From NCBI RefSeq assembly GCF_029227915.1, contig NC_079879.1, positions 10,664,001 to 10,728,000 on the forward strand: a stretch of DNA of 64,000 nucleotides, given 5' to 3'. Within the stretch, counting starts at the first letter, position 1. Every line of letters starts with the position of its first letter. Under the pieces are notes generated by a model. The model saw only the letters and a program-made list of their open reading frames with translations. It did not search any database and had not been told where the DNA came from. Position numbers and translations under genes: made by a program. Of the stretch, positions 57,419 through 64,000 are shown piece by piece. This stretch comes from Hydractinia symbiolongicarpus. Its lineage: Eukaryota > Cnidaria > Hydrozoa > Anthoathecata > Hydractiniidae.

Positions 57419-60400
57419 CTAAATTTAACGGAGAAATTTTCCCTTTATTTTGAGTTTTGTTTTGAACTTTCCCTCCAATACATTAGACAATTTCAACACG
57501 TTATTGTTTTCTGATTTTAAATATGTATGAATCACAGCCTTGTAACTTGTTAATTTAATTAATTCTCTTTCCTCCTAAAGACCCCTTCTAATGAGCCCCG
57601 CCCTTATAATCATTTCTGATATAAAGGCCTTGGGTGCTTAATGAAGTATTTGCGGTATACATCAAGTGACCGTACAACAAAAATTGTCGGTAATTTTTTT
57701 TTGAAGTACTAAAAGCAAACCCTAAAGAGAGAACCAAGAAAGGCTGTTATGACGAAGATAAACTTAAAACTACCGCCATTTGGTGAAAATAAGCAATGTA
57801 AATAAATCGCATTTGCTGTTATAACGTACTTGCTTGACGCCTTTCTCTTACATGACGGTAAACAATAAAAAAAAACAGACATAAATAATGTCTGCACGAA
57901 ATTGTAAACACGTCACGACTTTCACACAGTAGAGGCTAAAACATATTTTTAGTCTCTTCATACAACAGAGAGGCATATTGACACAATAGGATTAAGAAAA
58001 TCCGAAGGATGGTGTCAACAACGAAACGTCGAAATAATTTCACGAAGAATGGCATGTGAAATTTTATTTATTGATTTTGACTAAAAACAACATTAAAGAT
58101 AGATTGCAGGTTCTTAACGCATATTGCGGTAACAAGATTTAGCTAAATTGTTTCAGTATCTTAACCTTTCTACCCTTTATATCAAGTCAATTTTCACATT
58201 TACAACCTTTGCAATCATTTTTCCTAACGTTTTTTTTTTAAACCATTTTAACCTTTTTACCTGATCGGAAATATTTAATGACTTTAACTTGAACAGAATG
58301 ACGTCATCCAAATTTTCCTTATCCTATTGTTTTTGAAATGTATGGAGAAATATTTGTCCAAAGTTTTATGGCAATACGATGTTTTCTTCGTCGCCTTCGG
58401 AGGTGAGAGTAGAGCATTTTTTTGCCTCCATTTAGAGCCTTGTGAAGTCCCAATATTGCCTGGCCTAAAAAGGATTGTTTTTACATAGCACATATTAAGT
58501 AAGAAAGTAGTAGTAAGTTCCAGCTTAAAAATATTCTTTGATCAACACTTTCCAAATAATCCTAACCAATAATCCTATTGGTTCGTTTGTTGTTTTCTTT
58601 GTTCCTTGTTGTTTTTCACTGTTAGTTTAAACTATTGACCAGACTGGTAATTTGAATCAACTTGAAGACTCTAAGAAGAAAACTAGACAGACCACCAGTA
58701 AATTGGAGAACGAAAAGACGGAGAACATCATAACAGTGTATAAAAACCGAGTCAAACGATTCAAAAGTTACCATATTGTAGCTACACATTACAACAAATA
58801 ATAGGTACTAGATTTCTCTCTACTGAGCAGACAAATAAATGATTTTGGAAAATAAGGAGCAACTTTTAAAGTTGACTTAGTAAAAACGTTTCAATGTGTT
58901 TACATATTTTGCTCTATGCATGCAAAAAAAATTACAAAAAGTGGCAAACACGTCATATTTTTATTTTCTAACCCTCTTCTCTATTAGCATTAAGCCTCTT
59001 ATTTTATTCTCCTTCTAGATATCATCATCATATGATAAGTTCTTTCAGCTTAAATTTCAAAAAAATCTCGTTCTGGTCATTTTAGCTGCGTCATTTTTCT
59101 CATGATTTCAAACATATTTCCATGTTTGATATTATAATTTTATGCAAAGAAATGGGTTTTTCCTGTTTGTTTTGTATAAGGAGAAAATTCCTCTTTCGAA
59201 TTCCATACGTTTTATCACGTCTTTAACATCAGGAGAGACAAAATTTTAATACCTTCTTTAAGCGTAGTACAACCTCCTGTAGAATTCACGCAATGACACT
59301 AAATAGTTAGAAATTTCATGTCTTGAAAAAATATCGGGACTTAGCATCATATGGAAACATATTATTAGGTTGCGCATGCGCAAGAGTAAAATGACTATTT
59401 TATTTTTTAGAAATTTCCCTGAATTACAAATTGCAACTTACCCTTTTTAAGTTTGATATGATTATCCATATAGGTTTTCAGTCCAGGGGTTTTACGTCCT
59501 TAATTTTGCTCCTATCTGTGGATTCTGTTTCACTGGCATGTCCGGAGATCGAGGTCACCCGATTTATAATTTGCGAGTTGGTGTAAAATAGGATGGTATT
59601 GGATGTAGCTTAAAAGTAACTTTAAATAGAAAAGTCAAATGAAGCAGTGTACTCTCTTTACCTCAAACTACCAAGGGATTAAAAAATCTGTTCAAGATAG
59701 TAAAAAGTGGAGACAAAATGGATATAAGGAAAAATAACCGGTAAAGAGGGGTTTGGCTGCGAAATATTTTTTTGATTTTCATGTAAAACTAAAAAAAAAA
59801 AAAAAAGTGGCGAATTTAAAATACTGAATGTAAGCATTCTTTTTAAAAACAAAACAGTTATTTCTAATTCTTCCAACAATAAGTTTCTCTAAGAATAAAC
59901 ACTGAATATTGCATTCTGATGAAATAAAAGTTTAGAGAGAAATATTTCACCGCTAAAAAGTAGCATCCGTTTCTACTTTTCGGCAAAGCGAATTTCCGAG
60001 GCAAAATTAAAATAAACAAAACGCATTCTCAGCTACATCTCGCCGGCGAATTCGCCGCTCAATTCACTTTGTGAAGATCCCCCTTAAGAGACCAAAATAT
60101 ATGTTTTGAGACAAGATATATCGGCAGGTGGGTGAAGTTCAAATTCCTCTTTTTGGAACAAATTAAGGGTTTATTTGCGGCCCTGTGTTGAGATTGTTTC
60201 AGATAGATAGAAACCACTGTTGATGAAATTTTTATTGTTCCTTTTTCTCTCAAACCACATGACAAAAGACTTTTGTCATCTTTATGAGGCCAAATTGTCT
60301 GACCAAGTTTTTTTACGGGGATTAATGACAATTATTAGGAAAGAGATGTACAACTGTTGTGTTTCTTTGCTATCAATTTGACCATTATTTACTTAGCGTC

Positions 60401-62259
60401 AATGGTCATCAAGTCGGCTCTTATTTTGCCGCACGTATCGAAACAGCGCTACTATTTATTCACAACAGTGTTTCGCCCTTCACCCTTGAAAATCCATCTA
60501 TCGCTACGTGCGCAATTTTATTGTCATGAGGGCTGTCCAACATTGAAAATTTTTTTTATCAAATCTGGTTTACCAAACTTAGTTAGAGCCACAAGACGCG
60601 AGTAAGCGGTGTAATGAAATGTCAATAACAACATCTCCTCCTAGCTGTGGTGCAAACTGTTGATGCAACGACTATTATCCGCAAAACTAAAAGCTAAAAA
60701 GAAGAAATAGCCTTACACGAAGATAGTCAGGAATGATATATTGTAACTCAAGGGTAAGAATGTTATTATTAGCAAAAAAAAAGCTGCGAACTTTAAAAGC
60801 TTTCTTACATTGTAAACAGTACGGTAAATATACAAAAGTGGGGTTTATATCATCTGTTCTTTTAGTTCTTGACTGTCAGAGCGACAGAATACGTATTAGA
60901 AAACTTGAATATATCTTATAACGTATATCGGACATAGATACCCTATATAATAGGGTATCCATTGAGCGGATATAGATAATCAAACTAAGGTTTTATTAAC
61001 CTGATTCTTTGGCAAGACAAGGTTACATGTTTTTTTATGTAAGTAATACTAGAAGGTGGTTGTTTTTATGCTTCTGTCTTTTTCAGTCTGATTTGTTCTT
61101 ATTTTGTTTAAATAGTCCCAACAAAACTTTAGAATTTAGCCCTATTTTGTTCTCATGTGTGAATTTTTTGTTCATCGTTGTTTTGTTTATAAATATAAAG
61201 TAGTTGTTTTTCTTTTGCTAAGTGAACTCTAGAACTGTGTCCATACAGAATACACTTACATCCATGAAAAGTAAAAGACACGAAAGAATTTACATCCTGT
61301 ATAGTTCTTATTTATGTCGAAATTTAGATACAAGTTGCTTTTAATTTTAAAAGCAATGATTTGAGTTTGAGTTTGTGGCTTGTGTTTCTAAATAATTGTT
61401 TGGTTGACAAAGCGTATAATAACTGTTACTTATTTATGTCAGTTTCACGCAAGCGCAATTTTCTTCCGACGGTACCTATGCGATACCGCAAATCGTGTCT
61501 GAACTTAGGCCAAGTTGTTGCACTGACATCAGCAAAGTCGATTACATGTATTACATGTTTAAAAACATGGAATTGGTGTACGATGCAACTGCTATTTTAT
61601 GGATTTAACGGCGACAATGAATTTCTCCTTTTTTTATTTTTCACTAGTAGGTCTAAGTAGTTACATAAATACGAGGACATTCAAAAGGAAAATGCGTAAA
61701 TTGACTCACTTTATTGATTTTGAGACTACGTTGTGTCAATAACCTTAATCTTAATCTTCTTAAAACCAATTTCCTGTTGATTTAAAAAAAAGTCGTAAGC
61801 ACTCATAGTGCATATTTGTTTTTGAAAGGACCTACTTGAAACTAAAGCAAATTAAGTTCCGTATACCAGATATTGTGAACCTCAAATAACAATATCTATT
61901 AGTTAACAAGAGACTTCTATTATTCGTAGGTTGTGCATACATGTGCAGTAATTATCCTTATACAACAAACTAATTTTACTTATACTAAAAATGCTTATCA
62001 TGCACAAATGTTTTTTTCTTTCTTTAAAACGACAAACTAAATGAAGAGAAAATCAGTAAAACACAATTTCTCTGTAAATGATGCTTACATCTGAAAACCC
62101 CCGCCACCCTGTCCACTCTTTGTCTTAACATTTGCTGCCCCCTTCCCCCTAAGGTTAAAGAGCAACCTTTTTCGCCAGAGAAAGCCTTTCTTTGACGGAA
62201 AAAAGTGATGGTGTCCGTTGTGTAGCTGTTTCACTATGTAGCGTTATTTCCTTTCAGTA
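57419..62259. other. Intergenic DNA, no supported gene
   Basis: Only short overlapping frames. A 44-codon open stretch at 58649-58800 behind a good pyrimidine tract is noted as a finding but cannot be supported as a gene. Poly-A and poly-T runs are common. I see no further repeat of known type. Confidence 0.4.
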
Positions 62260-62817
62260 AAAGTATTGGTGTATGACCAAAGTGTCCGCTAATTAAAAGT
62301 GTCCGCCTTTTGGAAAGTTTTACATTTTAACACGCAAATTAGAAAATAAAACTGTTTTTTTGTATCACAAAAGAAAAATAACAAATCATAATATAATATT
62401 AACATAAATAACAAACTTTCAATCTTTACAGATCTTTAAAGTCTTTCAAACAAATTTTAATAAATGATGGATAAATGATGATGTAGAGGCTTTTGTGGTC
62501 AATAAAGAAAATTGACGAGATTAAAAGCAACCTGGACACAAAAGTTGAGAAAAGTTTGAAATCAATGTATTAGAAGAACTATTCATTTTTGTCTTTTTTT
62601 CTTTGCTCGCCTTTAATTTTTTTGGACTGCCCGCTAATTAGAGAGAAAAAAAAAGCCATATTTGCTCTTTGTTGCAAAAAACATAGTCCGCTAATTAAGT
62701 GTCCGCTTTTTAAAAAGTTTTTTTATGAGACTTTCACCAGAAAATGGCCGGTGCATGCCAAAAGTGTCCGTTAATCAGAGGTATCCGCCATTTACAGTGT
62801 CCGTTAATTAGAGAGAA
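62260..62817. repeat. GTCCGCTAATTA-type direct repeats
   Basis: The word GTCCGYTAATTA occurs at least four times (near 62283, 62685, 62766 and 62800), and a related CCCGCTAATTAGAGAG lies near 62630. Several are followed by GTGTCCGCYTTTT. All are in the same orientation. It looks like a short terminal motif of a mobile element amplified locally. Non-coding. Confidence 0.5.
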
Positions 62818-62948
62818 CTAGTCGTTAGCCCGTGGAAAATCCACCGCATTGCGTGCTTCTCGCTATTGCGCAGCTAAGCTACCATTCTGCGTGACAGGAC
62901 GGACGGACGGACGGACGGATACACGTATACGGGCATTATAATATAGAT
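62818..62948 (+). mobile_element. Short ACTAGTC-family element with (CGGA)5
   Basis: ACTAGTCGTTAGCCCGTGG head with hairpin, GCATTGCGTGCTTCTCGCTA body, five CGGA units (about 62897-62919), then CACGTATACGGGCATTATAA. It is the closest relative of 19435-20140 and shows the state before microsatellite expansion. Confidence 0.65.
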
Positions 62949-63565
62949 ACTGCATTTCATTTTCACAATAAATTCGTCGGAGGCCATTTTGAACATACGC
63001 CTTGTGCGTAGATAGATATTCCTGCTCCTGCACATCTATAGAATCCTATAACTTTGAATTGTTTAATATTATCAGTAGCTACGACACTATGCGATAACAG
63101 TGGAGAGATCAAGCAAAAAGCTGTTAAAAAGAAAGAAAAAATATAATATCCGCCATCCTTACCCCTATTAACATTTTAGAAGCTAGTAGTAGAATTCTTT
63201 AAGTTGACACAATGCTTGATTCTAATTTTTCTGCGCTGTCCAAAAATTATTTTACTCTTAATTTTTCTCATCAACTTTGTATAGATAAAACGCACATGAG
63301 ATGCCAACGAATGTTTACGTTTTGGTAAACATTTGCTTACAGTAGCAACAACAAGATTTGGTGTCAACTCAAAAAGCGCGCAATGGATTAAGAGTAAGGG
63401 AACTGAGTTATCGAGGAAAAGCGATGCGTTACTCTAAAAATGTACAGTACATGTAAAAAACAGAGAATTCTTTTTGAGAGATATCCACTACCCTATTTAG
63501 GAAATGAGTTGACAATGTGTAGTCTGTTGCATGTCATATTTACATACTGCTGGCATATATTTCGT

Positions 63566-63715
63566 CACTTCAAAGGGGCTACAAAACAAGCTGTTGTTTT
63601 TTAACTTTAGTGACTTACACGAAAGTCCAGCTTGTTGCGGAGAAAAACTCTAAAAGCAATGAAGACTAGAAAACGCCTTAAATCATCTTACAAAACATAT
63701 TGGATCCCAAATATA
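63566..63715. repeat. Dispersed repeat, inverted relative to 446-572
   Basis: Reverse-complement match to the left-end repeat, including TTAGTGACTTACACGAAAGT and the flanking AAAGGGGCTAC block. The two lie about 63 kb apart in opposite orientation. Confidence 0.6.
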
Positions 63716-64000
63716 ACTGAAAACGCCAGAAAAGTATTGTGAAATACTTATTTTTAATTGAGCTTTCTGGTAAAAGAAGTTGCGGATTTTTTTTATGTAG
63801 CTAGCTGGCTATTTTCTTCTAAATTCTTCACAGAAACATATCAAACTATATCATACAAAGCCAGTTTATGAAACAACACTGACTTTAAAACCTTTTAGAG
63901 GGATTAATTACCTTTTTAAGGCTATTTAGTTTAACATTTTTAAAAATACAGTTTCTCGTATTGCCTTGTTTCCCCATCAAAACAAACTTTTGATTTAACC

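Overview
The window looks like nuclear DNA of an AT-rich animal genome, most likely a cnidarian and perhaps a hydrozoan. The reasons are multi-exon genes with GT-AG introns, no operons, very dense non-autonomous repeats, BEL/Pao and Polinton-like relics, and a THAP-domain DNA transposon. The organism is inferred from gene and repeat style, not from any marker gene. Gene density is low and most short reading frames look like noise.

The main host content is a tandem family of three plus-strand genes: copy 1 (exons 11840-14795), copy 2 (23910-31619) and copy 3 (52014-55010). They share intron positions and phases. Each encodes a secreted-looking protein: hydrophobic leader, arginine-rich segment, conserved Lys-Arg, then a roughly 125-residue cysteine-rich domain ending in Ser-Cys-Ser-Cys. 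Cysteine spacing and flanking residues resemble the PTTH/Trunk group of cystine-knot ligands. In copies 2 and 3 the first coding exon appears to carry only the ATG, which ends a strongly conserved promoter/5'UTR block. Copies 1 and 2 lie in a segmental duplication (about 10.9-16.2 kb and 26.1-32.2 kb). Copy 2 has lost two pro-region cysteines together.

From about 32.1 to 47.4 kb the locus is filled with mobile DNA. A broken BEL/Pao element (32.13-40.43 kb, mainly minus strand) carries gag, protease, reverse transcriptase, integrase and DUF5641-like fragments, with an inverted pol piece. Nested in its gag is a 4.19 kb DNA transposon (35983-40174) with inverted repeats and TTAA on both sides. 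It carries a THAP plus DDE transposase gene and, on the other strand, a complete three-exon gene for a 202-residue cysteine-rich protein like the P2X7 C-terminal zinc-binding tail. Beyond it is a decayed Polinton/Maverick-like or adintovirus-like relic (41.2-47.1 kb) with packaging-ATPase, HNH/zinc-ribbon, integrase and DUF4116-like fragments. A piggyBac-like relic lies in intron 1 of copy 2.

The rest is intergenic or intronic DNA with repeats: elements starting ACTAGTC...GCCCGTGGAAAATCCAC and ending in a microsatellite plus TATTATAATATAGA (one with about 144 CAGA units), tRNA-derived SINEs, a MITE, head-to-tail element arrays and minisatellites. 1-2.6 kb, 3.4-7.7 kb and most of 55-64 kb hold no gene I can support.
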